From Bombilactobacillus bombi (lineage in GTDB: Bacteria; Bacillota; Bacilli; Lactobacillales; Lactobacillaceae), in assembly GCF_964340835.1 (NCBI RefSeq), contig NZ_OZ204251.1: DNA of 64,000 bases, one strand, 5' to 3'. Shown one piece after another: positions 9,455 to 22,906 of this stretch. The translations under genes were made by a program, and so were the position numbers. The first letter of the stretch is position 1. Each line of letters begins with the position of its first letter. Under the pieces are notes generated by a model that saw nothing but the letters and a program-made list of their open reading frames with translations, did no database searches and had not been told where the DNA came from.

Positions 9455-10138
9455 ATGAAGATTTTGGTAGTAGATGATGACCAAGATATTGTGGAACTGT
9501 TGAGTATTTATATTCGCAATGAAGGTTATGAACCCATTGCAGCTACTTCAGGGACAGCGGCTTTATCTAAATTAGAACAACATCCTGATATTGACTTGAT
9601 AATTTTGGATATTATGATGCCAGATATATCAGGTATTGAAGTGATGAAACAAGTGCGCGCAACATCTCAAGTTCCAATTATTATTGTTTCAGCCAAAACT
9701 AGTGACATTGACAAAATTCAAGGTTTGATTTCGGGAGCCGATGATTATGTCGTCAAACCCTTTAATCCACTCGAAGTAATGGCCCGAATTAAGTCATTAT
9801 TGCGCAGAATTCATGCAGGTGATGCCGATATTCCAGATAAGTTAAACATTGGTCCTATTACCATTAACAAGAGTTCCCATGAAGTATTGACCGAAAGTGG
9901 TCAAAAAGTTCAGCTAACAGCGTTAGAGTTTGGGATTCTATATTTATTAGCCAGTCATCCTAATCAAGTTTTTTCGGCTGATGAAATTTTTGAACGTGTT
10001 TGGAAACAAGAAAGTGTAATCTCTGCTAAAACGGTAATGGTTCATGTTAGTCATCTACGTGATAAACTGGAAGAAGCTACCCACGGTGAAAAAGTCATCG
10101 AAACAGTTTGGGGCGTTGGCTATAAAGTTGAGGCTTAG
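9455..10138 (+). CDS. OmpR/PhoB-family response regulator (VanR-like)
   Basis: 227 residues from ATG 9455, chosen over the TTG at 9440 because GGGGGAGAAG sits directly in front of it. Receiver domain: acidic VDDD near residues 6-9, phospho-acceptor Asp52 in LDIMMPD, Lys101 in VVKPF. The C-terminal winged helix is typical of OmpR (TALEFGILYLL, then VMVHVSHLRDKL and VWGVGYK). It binds DNA after phosphorylation by the kinase that begins 3 bases downstream. Sequence style is nearest to VanR/VncR-type regulators, but there are no vancomycin resistance genes nearby, so an envelope target is more likely. Confidence 0.93.
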   Translation: MKILVVDDDQDIVELLSIYIRNEGYEPIAATSGTAALSKLEQHPDIDLIILDIMMPDISGIEVMKQVRATSQVPIIIVSAKTSDIDKIQGLISGADDYVVKPFNPLEVMARIKSLLRRIHAGDADIPDKLNIGPITINKSSHEVLTESGQKVQLTALEFGILYLLASHPNQVFSADEIFERVWKQESVISAKTVMVHVSHLRDKLEEATHGEKVIETVWGVGYKVEA

Positions 10139-10141
10139 TAG

Positions 10142-11209
10142 ATGTCTAAAATTAAACTTAGTACGAAGAAGTATGCCAGCGTAGTATTTTGGGGGTTAGG
10201 GACCCTTTTTTTATTAATTGCATTTGAATTTTTGTTTTGGTATGTTTTCAAAACAATAACAATAAGTTGGTTTGTCGTAGGTGTGATTGGGGCGTTAGAC
10301 CTAATTATCAGTTTACTAGTGGCCCATCAGCGCTATATTCAATTATTGTCTTTACAAATTATTGTACAATTTCAGAATTTGAATCCCCAACATGTACAGC
10401 AATTAAGTCAAATTCAAGTGCACAATCCATGGTTGCAACAGGTAATTAAACAATTATTATTAGTAACCAAAACTATGCAAACTGCTATTGAACAACAACA
10501 ACAAAGCGAATTAACTAAAGATAATTTAATTACGAACGTTAGTCATGATTTACGCACACCACTAACTTCTATTATTGGTTTTTTAGGATTGATTGAACAA
10601 AATCCGCAAACGCCAATTAACGACATACAAAAATATGTTCATATTGCCTTTCAAAAGGCGCAACAATTACAATCACTGGTGAATGACTTGTTTGAATATA
10701 TGCGTGCTAGTACAGCTAGTATCCAATTAAATTATAGCAAGTTTGATATGATACAGATGTTAGAACAGTTAGCTGCTGAATTCGAATTGCAAGCACAACA
10801 AGCTCAAATTCAACTAATTGTCGATAGTCCGCAAAAATCTTTGATAATGCGAGCAGATACTGAAAAATTAGGCCGCGTGTTAAATAATTTGATTACAAAT
10901 GCTCTCCAGTATGGTAAAGGTGCAAAACATCTCTGGTTATGTGCTCGTGAGCAAGGAGATCAGGTTTTTATTCAAGTGGCTAATGATGGTGAGCCCATTG
11001 CTAAAGCGTCCTTAGAACACCTATTCGAGCGTTTTTATCGTGGCGATCAATCGCGTTCTCCAGTCCATGAAGGAACGGGTTTGGGATTGGCAATTGCTCA
11101 AAGTTTAATTCAAGTGCATGGCGGTAAGATTAGTGCACAATCAGATACCAAAATGACAGTTTTTAATATTATTTTACCTAAAAAATTTGCCCCTAGCGAA
11201 GGAGAATAA
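10142..11209 (+). CDS. Membrane sensor histidine kinase (VanS-like)
   Basis: 355 residues. Two TM helices near residues 13-36 and 41-60 with almost no extracellular loop, so it probably senses within the membrane or through a partner. A Gln-rich connector (about residues 60-122) leads to the dimerisation helix with phospho-acceptor His135 in NVSHDLRTPLTS. The HATPase part shows the N box (NNLITNAL), G1 (NDGEPI), the F box (FERFYRG) and G2 (GTGLGLAIA). It follows the response regulator by 3 bases, and murE starts 2 bases after it. The three are co-transcribed, which points to peptidoglycan control. Confidence 0.93.
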   Translation: MSKIKLSTKKYASVVFWGLGTLFLLIAFEFLFWYVFKTITISWFVVGVIGALDLIISLLVAHQRYIQLLSLQIIVQFQNLNPQHVQQLSQIQVHNPWLQQVIKQLLLVTKTMQTAIEQQQQSELTKDNLITNVSHDLRTPLTSIIGFLGLIEQNPQTPINDIQKYVHIAFQKAQQLQSLVNDLFEYMRASTASIQLNYSKFDMIQMLEQLAAEFELQAQQAQIQLIVDSPQKSLIMRADTEKLGRVLNNLITNALQYGKGAKHLWLCAREQGDQVFIQVANDGEPIAKASLEHLFERFYRGDQSRSPVHEGTGLGLAIAQSLIQVHGGKISAQSDTKMTVFNIILPKKFAPSEGE

Positions 11210-11211
11210 TC

Positions 11212-12741
11212 ATGTCTTTGATTTTAAATGGATGTATATTACTTTTGAAAGAACATCATTTATTGACGAAAGCCGATATAGTTTTTGATAATGAAATTAC
11301 TGCCGTAACTTATGATTCGCGGCAGGTGAAAAAGGATGGGATGTTTTTTTGCAAGGGTACTCACTTTGAAGAAAAGTATTTACGTGAAGCTCAGCAAAAT
11401 GGGGCTTCAACCTATGTTTCTGAACAAGAATATCCAGATATTAAAGGGATGAATGCTTTAATTGTTAATGATGTCCAAAAAGCTATGGCACTTTTAGGGG
11501 CAGCTTTTTACGACTATCCTCAAAATCAATTGTTTATTATTGCTTTTACTGGGACGAAAGGCAAGACAACATCGGCTTATTTTACTCAAGGTATTTTGCA
11601 GGCTTATACAAACAAAAAAACGGCCTTGTTTTCGACAATTGATCGCATCTTGGGAACACAGCCAAAGCAAAGATTCAAATCTAGTTTGACGACGCCAGAG
11701 TCATTAGATCTGTTTAAAGAAATGCGGCAAGCAGTTGATAATGGAATGACACATTTGGTTATGGAAGTTTCTTCACAGGCATATAAACGTAATCGAGTTT
11801 ATGGTTTACAGTATGATATTGGATTTTTCCTAAATATAACCCCTGATCATATTGGCCCTAACGAGCATCCTGACTTTGCGGACTATTTGCATTGCAAGCT
11901 GCAATTGTTGGTTAATTCTGATATTTGTGTGCTCAATAGTGATAGTGATCACTTTTTAGAAATTTATCAAGCGGCACAAGCAACTACGCCAGCAAATAAG
12001 ATCTATCTTTTTGCTCGTCAAGGTGGCAATGAAAGCAATGCAGATTTTATTTATCATAGTGAAGAGAGTACTTTAGTACAAAGTCGCTTGAATTTACAAA
12101 GTCAAACTACAAAGGCTCAAAAATTGTTGCTTGACGGCCAATATGAGATTAATTTAGCAGGAGACTTTAATGAAACTAACGCTATTGCAGCGATTATTGG
12201 AGCTGGTCTAGCGGGAGTGCCTTATCAGTTGGCCAAAACTGCTATTACTGATGTGCATATTCCAGGACGAATGGAAACTATCAAAACTAAGAAACATGGC
12301 ACAGTTTATATAGATTATGCACATAATTATGGCAGCATGAAGGCTTTGTTGAGCTTTTTACAACGCAAAGAACCACAATCAAAAATCATTGTAGTTGTTG
12401 GCAGCACAGGTAATAAAGGTGTGTCGCGCCGTGCGGGTTTTGGTAAAGCTTTAAGTGAATATGCAGATGAAGCCTATTTGACGACGGATGATCCTGGATT
12501 TGAAGATCCTCAAAAGATAGCGGCCGAAATCGATCAACACATTGATCATGAACGAGTTCAAGTGCAAATAATTTTAAATCGCCAAAAAGCCATTGCCACG
12601 GCCATTGCCAAAAGTAATCCAGGAGATTTAGTTGTTTTAGCGGGTAAAGGTGAAGATGCTTATCAAAAGGTGCGTGGGATTGATACTCCTTATCCCAATG
12701 ACTTTAATGTAGCTCAGCAAGTAATTAATGAGTTAGAATAG
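11212..12741 (+). CDS. murE: UDP-MurNAc-tripeptide synthetase, L-lysine type
   Basis: 509 residues. Adds the third stem-peptide amino acid to UDP-MurNAc-L-Ala-D-Glu in the cytosol, using ATP. Seen: the N-terminal Mur domain with TYDSRQVKKDGMFFC, the ATP loop FTGTKGKTT near residue 112, SSLTTPES for substrate binding, and the C-terminal domain with HNYGSMKALL. The specificity motif reads DDPGFEDP near residue 425, not the DNPR of diaminopimelate enzymes, which agrees with the Lys-type wall of lactobacilli. AAGGAG lies 6 bases before ATG. It sits between the sensor kinase and an Asp/Glu racemase. Confidence 0.93.
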   Translation: MSLILNGCILLLKEHHLLTKADIVFDNEITAVTYDSRQVKKDGMFFCKGTHFEEKYLREAQQNGASTYVSEQEYPDIKGMNALIVNDVQKAMALLGAAFYDYPQNQLFIIAFTGTKGKTTSAYFTQGILQAYTNKKTALFSTIDRILGTQPKQRFKSSLTTPESLDLFKEMRQAVDNGMTHLVMEVSSQAYKRNRVYGLQYDIGFFLNITPDHIGPNEHPDFADYLHCKLQLLVNSDICVLNSDSDHFLEIYQAAQATTPANKIYLFARQGGNESNADFIYHSEESTLVQSRLNLQSQTTKAQKLLLDGQYEINLAGDFNETNAIAAIIGAGLAGVPYQLAKTAITDVHIPGRMETIKTKKHGTVYIDYAHNYGSMKALLSFLQRKEPQSKIIVVVGSTGNKGVSRRAGFGKALSEYADEAYLTTDDPGFEDPQKIAAEIDQHIDHERVQVQIILNRQKAIATAIAKSNPGDLVVLAGKGEDAYQKVRGIDTPYPNDFNVAQQVINELE

Positions 12742-12750
12742 GAGTAAATA

Positions 12751-13494
12751 ATGCGAGATTTCTTTACAATAATTGGTGGCATGGGGACAGCGGCAACAGA
12801 AAGTTACTTGCGTCTTTTGAATCAGCGTACCCCGACGGATTGTGATCAGGACTTTTTGGATTATATTCTAGTGAACCATGCTACGGTGCCAGATCGCACA
12901 AGTTATATTTTAGATCGAACCAAACCTAGTTTTTATCCAGCTTTATTAGATGATATACAACAGCAAAGTCAATTAAATCCAGCTTTTATGGTTATTATTT
13001 GTAACACGGCGCATTATTTTTACGAGCAGTTGCAACAAGCTACAACTGTGCCTCTTTTGCATATGCCCCGTACAGCAATTGCAACTTTAAAAGCACAATA
13101 TCCAGACATCAAGCGTGTTGGACTGATTGCTACTCAAGGAACTTTAGCTGATGGAATTTATGAACAAGAATTACAACAACAAAATTATGATTACACACTA
13201 GGTGACAAGCAGTTGCAAGCCGATGTAATGACATTAATTTATGATAATATTAAAACTAAAGGCGTAGTAGATGCACCACTATACCATCAAATAATAAGGC
13301 GAATGCAGCGAGAATTTGGTGCAGAAGCAGTTATTTTAGGCTGTACAGAATTATCATTAGCCCAAGAAAAGGCAGCAGATCATGATGCTTTAATCATTGA
13401 TGCGCAAAGCATTATTGTCGATAAAAGTATTGAACTGGCATTAAAAGTACGTGCTGGGAAAACAATCACCATTAAAAATGGTCTGGCTGATTAA
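12751..13494 (+). CDS. Aspartate/glutamate racemase family protein
   Basis: 247 residues. Cofactor-independent racemase fold with the two catalytic cysteines in ICNTAH (about residue 82) and GCTELS (about 197), plus the N-terminal GGMGTAATESY signature. It would make D-Asp or D-Glu. Lactobacilli commonly use a D-Asp/D-Asn cross-bridge on L-Lys, and the gene sits 9 bases after murE, so supplying D-Asp for the wall is a reasonable inference. Glutamate racemase MurI proper is usually slightly longer with different flanking motifs, so I prefer the broad Asp/Glu family name. Confidence 0.85.
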   Translation: MRDFFTIIGGMGTAATESYLRLLNQRTPTDCDQDFLDYILVNHATVPDRTSYILDRTKPSFYPALLDDIQQQSQLNPAFMVIICNTAHYFYEQLQQATTVPLLHMPRTAIATLKAQYPDIKRVGLIATQGTLADGIYEQELQQQNYDYTLGDKQLQADVMTLIYDNIKTKGVVDAPLYHQIIRRMQREFGAEAVILGCTELSLAQEKAADHDALIIDAQSIIVDKSIELALKVRAGKTITIKNGLAD

Positions 13495-13565
13495 CCTTTA
13501 TTGAAGTATTCAATGGATGTGAAATTTTTAATGTGTTAAATTCATTAAGATATTGAGGTTAAATA

Positions 13566-14708
13566 ATGGACAATCAAGACCCAAAAAAAGCATTTTTGCA
13601 CCGAAATCAACGTATATATTTACGCAATGAGCATCAAGACTATCGTCATCCAATTTTAAAAATGAGCTTATTAATTATTTTAATGGCTATTTTTGTGGTA
13701 GGTGCTTATGGATTTCGAATTTATTCTCAGGCTAGTAACGCTTTAGGCAATGCTTATCATCCGACTGATAAAACGCATATTTCGCATACTATTGCTGAAG
13801 GTAAGCCAGTAACAATTTTGTTATTGGGGGTTGATACTGGTGATGAAGGACGAACAGATCGGGGTAATTCGGATACAATGATTCTAGCTACTGTCAATCC
13901 TAAAACTAAAAAAACAGTTTTAATGAGTATTCCACGCGATACCTTAGCAGAAATTTATGGTATTAAGAATAGCAAAAGAGTTATTCAAAAGATAAATTCA
14001 GCCTATAATCTTGGTAAAGAGGCCGCCGCCATGAAAACTGTCGAAAAATTATTAGATATTCATATTGACCATTATGTAACGATGGATTTTCATTCATTGC
14101 CTAAAATTGTGGATGCCGTTGAAGGTATTACAGTTGATTCACCCTTTGCCTTTAGTTATGATGGCAGTAGTTTCAAAAAAGGCAAACAAGTCATTACCGG
14201 TAAGCAAAGTCTGTCTTATGCACGAATGCGTTATGAAGATCCAGAGGGAGATTATGGCCGCCAAAAACGCCAACGTCAAGTCATTATGGCCATTGTCAAA
14301 AAGACGCTTTCTTTGAGTGCTTTGCCGAATATGCAAAAACTGTTAAACAGTATTTCTGGTTCCATGAGTACCGATCTTTCTTTTAATGACATTACCACCT
14401 TGATGCAATCATATCGGGATGCTGCCCAAAAAATGGAATCAGACCATCTACAAGGCCATGGGGCCACTATTGATGGACTATCTTATGAAATTGCTCCTAC
14501 TTCAGAATTGCAGCGAGTATCCAATAAAATTCGGCGCGGTGTCGGTCGTGATCCTATTACGCTCAACAATGAAGAAACTAAACTTAACCGTTTAAATGAA
14601 CAATATAATAATTTTGATTTTGATTCGGAAATCAATCAATCTTATATAATCTATGGAAAAAATGTTAATAGTGATTATGTGACAGAGGGCGATTCTGAAG
14701 ACAATTAG
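13566..14708 (+). CDS. LytR-CpsA-Psr (LCP) family wall glycopolymer ligase
   Basis: 380 residues. One TM helix near residues 30-50 anchors an extracellular LCP domain: LLLGVDTGDEGR, GNSDTM, MSIPRDT, the basic helix containing INSAYNLG, and the Arg-rich ARMRYEDPEGDYGRQKRQR block that binds the polyprenyl pyrophosphate donor. LCP enzymes transfer teichoic acids or capsule polymers from lipid carrier to peptidoglycan. It follows the racemase in the same direction after 71 bases, so it could share the transcript or have its own weak promoter. Confidence 0.92.
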   Translation: MDNQDPKKAFLHRNQRIYLRNEHQDYRHPILKMSLLIILMAIFVVGAYGFRIYSQASNALGNAYHPTDKTHISHTIAEGKPVTILLLGVDTGDEGRTDRGNSDTMILATVNPKTKKTVLMSIPRDTLAEIYGIKNSKRVIQKINSAYNLGKEAAAMKTVEKLLDIHIDHYVTMDFHSLPKIVDAVEGITVDSPFAFSYDGSSFKKGKQVITGKQSLSYARMRYEDPEGDYGRQKRQRQVIMAIVKKTLSLSALPNMQKLLNSISGSMSTDLSFNDITTLMQSYRDAAQKMESDHLQGHGATIDGLSYEIAPTSELQRVSNKIRRGVGRDPITLNNEETKLNRLNEQYNNFDFDSEINQSYIIYGKNVNSDYVTEGDSEDN

Positions 14709-14769
14709 AGTTTTATGGGGCTGGAGTACAAACGTGCTTGCGGCCTTTTTTAATGAAAGAGGTAAATTT

Positions 14770-16314
14770 TTGAGTATAGTAAAAGTGGAACATTTACAAC
14801 ATGCATATTTGGATAAAGTTTTATATGACGATACTAATTTTCAAGTTAATGCTCATGAACATGTAGGAATTATGGGGCAAAATGGTGTCGGTAAAAGTAC
14901 CTTCATCAATATTTTGACTGGAAAAATCACCCCTGATGCGGGAAAAATCACTTGGAAGAAAAAATTAAAAATTGGATATTTGGATCAATATGCCAGTTTA
15001 ACTCCAGGTCAGACTATTCGAGATTTTTTACGTAGCGCCTTTGCAGAATTATTAGAACAGGAACAAATATTAGAAAAACTCTATCAACAGATGGGTACAG
15101 ATTCCAATCCAGAATTAATTGAGCGAGCTGGTAATATTCAAGCATTACTAGAGGAAAAGGGCTTTTATGAAATTGATACGCAAATTGAGCAAGTAGCCAC
15201 AGGTCTAGGTATTGATGCCTTAGGATATGACCATGATGTGTCTGCTTTAAGCGGCGGGCAGCGTTCTAAATTAATTTTAGCTAAGTTGTTACTGCAAAAT
15301 CCGGATATTTTACTATTAGATGAACCAACCAATTATTTAGACACCCAGCATATTAATTGGCTGGCGGACTATTTACAGAACTTTGCAGGCGCTTTTGTCG
15401 TAATTTCGCATGATTACGATTTTTTAGGGCGGATTGTCAATGTAGTTTATGATTTAGAATTAGGGCATTTGACTCGTTACAGTGGAACTTTGAAACAAGC
15501 TTTACGGCAAAAAGCAGCCAATCAACGTACTTATTTGAAAACTTATGCTAGTCAGCAAAAGAAAATCGCTAAAACGCAAGCTTATATTCAAAAAAACAAA
15601 GCGGGTTCCCGCTCTAAAAGTGCTAAAAGCCGCGAAAAACAACTAGAAAAGATGACAGTTTTAGCTCCACCGTCTAATCGGATGAAACCGAACTTTTCTT
15701 TTCCGTATGTTGCTAATGCTAGTCAAATTATTCTCGATGTTAATAATTTGATGATTGGTTATCAAGAACCGCTTTTACAACAAGAAATTAATTTTTCTTT
15801 GGTGATGGGCGAAAAAATGGTAATTAAGGGATTTAATGGAATTGGTAAAACAACTTTAATTAAAACAATTCTAGGACAAATTCCGCCAATTGCCGGCAGC
15901 GTCCAATTATCTAAAATAGTTACAGTGGCCTATTATCAACAAGATTTAATTTGGTCACAACCGTTAGCGACTCCTTTGGTCATCTTGCAGCAGCAATTTC
16001 CTGATAAGACTCAACGTACTTTACGACAAGCTCTAGCTAGAGCAGGGTTAACAGCTCAACAAGTGGGATCAGCAATTAAAACTTTATCTGGTGGTGAACA
16101 AGTTAAAGTTAAATTAGCCAGCCTCATGTTAGAACCGGCTAATGTGTTAATATTAGATGAACCAACGAATCATTTAGATGATGATAGCAAGCATTCTTTG
16201 CAACAATCTTTAAAAAATTATCCAGGAACAATTATACTTGTTACGCATGAGACCGGCTTTTATGACCCCTCTTGGATTAATAAAATACTAAATATTGAAA
16301 AAAATATTAAATAG
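14770..16314 (+). CDS. ABC-F family ATPase (ribosome-associated, YbiT/YkpA type)
   Basis: 514 residues. Start set at TTG 14770 (AAAGAGGTAA just upstream; family proteins begin right before this V-x-H block) and not at GTG 14734. Two nucleotide-binding domains: Walker A GQNGVGKST, signature LSGGQRSK, Walker B LLLDEPTNYLD; then GFNGIGKTT, LSGGEQVK, LILDEPTNHLD. Between them lies a basic helical linker (KAGSRSKSAKSREKQ), the arm that reaches the ribosome in ABC-F proteins. There are no TM segments. It lies directly upstream of the rRNA operon. Antibiotic-resistance function cannot be read from sequence. Confidence 0.92.
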   Translation: MSIVKVEHLQHAYLDKVLYDDTNFQVNAHEHVGIMGQNGVGKSTFINILTGKITPDAGKITWKKKLKIGYLDQYASLTPGQTIRDFLRSAFAELLEQEQILEKLYQQMGTDSNPELIERAGNIQALLEEKGFYEIDTQIEQVATGLGIDALGYDHDVSALSGGQRSKLILAKLLLQNPDILLLDEPTNYLDTQHINWLADYLQNFAGAFVVISHDYDFLGRIVNVVYDLELGHLTRYSGTLKQALRQKAANQRTYLKTYASQQKKIAKTQAYIQKNKAGSRSKSAKSREKQLEKMTVLAPPSNRMKPNFSFPYVANASQIILDVNNLMIGYQEPLLQQEINFSLVMGEKMVIKGFNGIGKTTLIKTILGQIPPIAGSVQLSKIVTVAYYQQDLIWSQPLATPLVILQQQFPDKTQRTLRQALARAGLTAQQVGSAIKTLSGGEQVKVKLASLMLEPANVLILDEPTNHLDDDSKHSLQQSLKNYPGTIILVTHETGFYDPSWINKILNIEKNIK

Positions 16315-16317
16315 CTG

Positions 16318-16346
16318 TTGACAAGAGGAGGTAATCTTGGTAAGAT
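16318..16346 (+). promoter_or_regulatory. rrn promoter P1
   Basis: Perfect TTGACA, 17-base spacer, TAAGAT, starting 4 bases after the ABC-F stop codon. Confidence 0.75.
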
Positions 16347-16412
16347 ATTTTCTGTTGTCACGGAGAGCAAAAAGAGAGCTAAAAGAACAAAGCAATAAAG
16401 ACAAAAAAGTTC

Positions 16413-16441
16413 TTGACAAGCTACCGAGCAGCTGATATAAT
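16413..16441 (+). promoter_or_regulatory. rrn promoter P2
   Basis: Perfect TTGACA, 17-base spacer and perfect TATAAT. Tandem promoters are usual for ribosomal operons. Confidence 0.9.
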
Positions 16442-16469
16442 AAAACAGCTGCTAAATGACAGCGAAGGC

Positions 16470-16483
16470 TGATCTTTGAAAAC
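16470..16483 (+). promoter_or_regulatory. boxA-like antitermination signal in rrn leader
   Basis: TGATCTTTGAAAAC matches the Gram-positive boxA style. Similar TTGAAAACTGAATA wording recurs in the 16S-23S spacer near 18244. Confidence 0.55.
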
Positions 16484-16599
16484 TGAATAAAGTTTCTAAA
16501 CGCAAAAGTGCAGGGTTCAATAAGAACCTGTCAATAAAAAGCAATAAAGAAAAGACAAGAACGCGAGTTCAAGTCATGAGCAAGAGAAAGAACTACAAA

Positions 16600-21253
<4,654 letters not shown>

Positions 21254-21313
21254 AGCGCAGAACGGACTCTTAATATTCAGTTTTGAGGGAACGAAGGTTC
21301 TTTCAGAGGCAAA

Positions 21314-21431
21314 GTGTGGTGGCGATAGCGAGAAGGATACACCTGTTCTCATGCCGAACACAGAAGTTAAGCTTCTCAGCGCCGAGAGTAGTTGGTGGGA
21401 AACTACCTGCGAGGCTAGGACGCTGCCACGC
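21314..21431 (+). rRNA. rrf: 5S ribosomal RNA
   Basis: 118 bases. The first and last 11 bases (GTGTGGTGGCG and CGCTGCCACGC) pair throughout as helix I with three G-U pairs. The middle carries the conserved CCGAACACAGAAGTTAAG. Confidence 0.95.
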
Positions 21432-21440
21432 TTATGGTTA

Positions 21441-21470
21441 GGTTATTATCAAGGATAATAACCTTTTTTT
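21441..21470 (+). terminator. rrn operon terminator
   Basis: A perfect 10-bp stem GGTTATTATC/GATAATAACC with an AAG loop and seven T residues, 9 bases after 5S. No tRNA genes lie between. Confidence 0.93.
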
Positions 21471-21501
21471 GTACCCTTTTATAGGTTAAGGGAGAACATT
21501 T

Positions 21502-22260
21502 ATGGAAGAACAAAGGATTAAAAAGCTTTTAAACACTGGAATATTAGCTGGTAAAATATTGATGGAATCTGGATCGGAAATGTATCGTGTTCAAGACACG
21601 TTAAAACGGATTATGCAAAAAGGTGGACTTAGTCATCCCGAAATTTTCCTCACACCGACAGGCATATTCTTGAGTGCGCGTGATCTTGATTCTACTAAAA
21701 TGATTGAAATTACCCATAGTTCCATAAATTTATATAAGGTGTCTGAAGTGAATACTTTGTCACGCCAATTTTCAGCTGATGAAATTGATTTACAAGAATT
21801 GTATGATGGCTTGGAAAAAGTAGATTCAGAAACGCTCGATTTTCCTCTATGGTTAAAAGCTATTGCAGCCTTTTTAATTAGTAGTACATTAATGATTTTA
21901 TTTATCAATAAGTATGATTGGTTTGATTTTGTTCAGGCTGGAATTGTTGGTATGATTGGATATTTGATTTTTTATTATATTAATAATGTGGTTAAAATTC
22001 AATTTATTAGTGAGTTCATTGCCGCTGCAATAATTGCAATTTTGGCCATTGGCTTGCGGTATTTTCATTTGATTGATAATCTTAATTATTTAATTATCGG
22101 GGCTGTAATGCCGTTAGTGCCAGGAGTGGCATTGACGAATGCCTTACGAGATTTGATTGCCGGCCATTTGATTTCAGGTGTGGTTAGAATGGTTTCAGGT
22201 ACATTAAGCGCATTAGCTATTGGTGGTGGAATTGCTGTTGTTTTACGTTTTCTTTTATGA
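21502..22260 (+). CDS. Threonine/serine exporter, ThrE N-terminal half (DUF1212)
   Basis: 252 residues. N-terminal cytosolic domain with the family markers GKILMESGSEMYRVQDT and GIFLS, then about five TM helices from residue 115 (LWLKAIAAFLISSTLMILF onward) and the LVPGVALTNALRDL motif. In split ThrE exporters this half works with the small partner encoded immediately downstream. The function is efflux of Thr/Ser or small peptides by proton motive force. It lies 31 bases after the rrn terminator with GGGAGA before ATG. Substrate not proven. Confidence 0.88.
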   Translation: MEEQRIKKLLNTGILAGKILMESGSEMYRVQDTLKRIMQKGGLSHPEIFLTPTGIFLSARDLDSTKMIEITHSSINLYKVSEVNTLSRQFSADEIDLQELYDGLEKVDSETLDFPLWLKAIAAFLISSTLMILFINKYDWFDFVQAGIVGMIGYLIFYYINNVVKIQFISEFIAAAIIAILAIGLRYFHLIDNLNYLIIGAVMPLVPGVALTNALRDLIAGHLISGVVRMVSGTLSALAIGGGIAVVLRFLL

Positions 22261-22271
22261 GAGGTGAGATT

Positions 22272-22718
22272 ATGCCTATTTTGCTTCAAGTTTTAGTGCA
22301 GATAGCATTTAGTTTTATTGGTACAATTGGCTATGCCATTTGTGTTAATATTCCGCGCCGTGCGTTAATTGGTTGTGGATTCTGTGGTATGTTGGGCTGG
22401 ATGGTGTATTGGTTTTTTTGGAACTACGTGACGGCAGGTAGGGTTTTTTCGAATTTAATTGCTGCTTTAGTTATTGGATTAGTAAGTTATTTATTGGCAA
22501 GAATTCAAAAAATGCCGGTGACATTATTTAATATTCCTGCCTTAGTGCCATTAGTCCCGGGAGCTACTGCGTATGAAGCTGTACGAGCAATGGTATCAGG
22601 AGAATTTGTCAATAGTATCCGTTTATTTTTGATGGTCATTATGACTATCGGAGCCATCGCCATGGGTTATATGATTGCTCAAGTTTTAATCGATATTGCT
22701 AAATCAATTAAAGAGTGA
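22272..22718 (+). CDS. Threonine/serine exporter, ThrE C-terminal half (DUF3815)
   Basis: 148 residues. Start at ATG 22272, which has GAGGTGAG just upstream; the in-frame ATG 22257 overlaps the previous stop and lacks a spaced ribosome site. Four or five TM helices and PALVPLVPGATAYEAVRAM, the family motif that mirrors the one in the upstream half. Translationally close to its partner (11-base gap). A promoter for the RNA candidate at 22731 lies inside its last codons. Confidence 0.88.
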   Translation: MPILLQVLVQIAFSFIGTIGYAICVNIPRRALIGCGFCGMLGWMVYWFFWNYVTAGRVFSNLIAALVIGLVSYLLARIQKMPVTLFNIPALVPLVPGATAYEAVRAMVSGEFVNSIRLFLMVIMTIGAIAMGYMIAQVLIDIAKSIKE

Positions 22719-22724
22719 TACTAT
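22696..22724 (+). promoter_or_regulatory. Promoter of the structured RNA candidate
   Basis: TTGCTA, 17-base spacer, TACTAT, overlapping the end of the exporter gene. No ORF follows; the transcript would start near 22731. Confidence 0.6.
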
Positions 22725-22730
22725 GTTTAT

Positions 22731-22906
22731 ATGCGATGAGTCGAGTGATCACTTTAATAGTGGTCGTTCTGGGAACGTTAAATCAAATTATTTGATACTC
22801 ACCGGATATGTGAGAACGTTTTTGTTGCTAGATGTGAACTAGTAGCAGCTATTGACTAAGGTCAGTACCCAAAAAAAGCCATGATTATTTTAATCATGGC
22901 TTTTTT
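22731..22906 (+). ncRNA. Candidate structured small RNA (about 175 nt)
   Basis: Between the exporter and a convergent gene lies a run of small hairpins: 22747-22765 (GATCACT/AGTGGTC), 22765-22777 (CGTTC/GAACG), 22782-22796 (ATCAAA/TTTGAT), 22798-22814 (CTCAC/GTGAG), 22824-22846 (8 bp with wobbles), and 22850-22867 (7 bp), ending in a strong terminator. Two AACGTT copies (22774-22779, 22815-22820) could close a three-way junction around the third and fourth hairpins, or CGTTCT could pair with AGAACG; these are alternative folds. It has its own promoter and no protein frame. It does not match my memory of 6S, SRP, tmRNA, RNase P or T-box. Confidence 0.55.
22872..22906. terminator. Bidirectional terminator
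   Basis: AAAAAAGCCATGATTA pairs with TAATCATGGCTTTTTT. It serves the RNA candidate on + and the hydrolase gene on -, whose stop codon lies at 22905-22907. Confidence 0.9.

Noticed and set aside
22731..22880. 6S RNA, hammerhead-type ribozyme or T-box identity for the structured RNA
   Set aside because: The 5' and 3' ends do not pair as in 6S; GATGAG is present but the CTGATGA...GAAA core is not; there is no T-box AGGGTGGNACCGCG sequence and no downstream gene on that strand.
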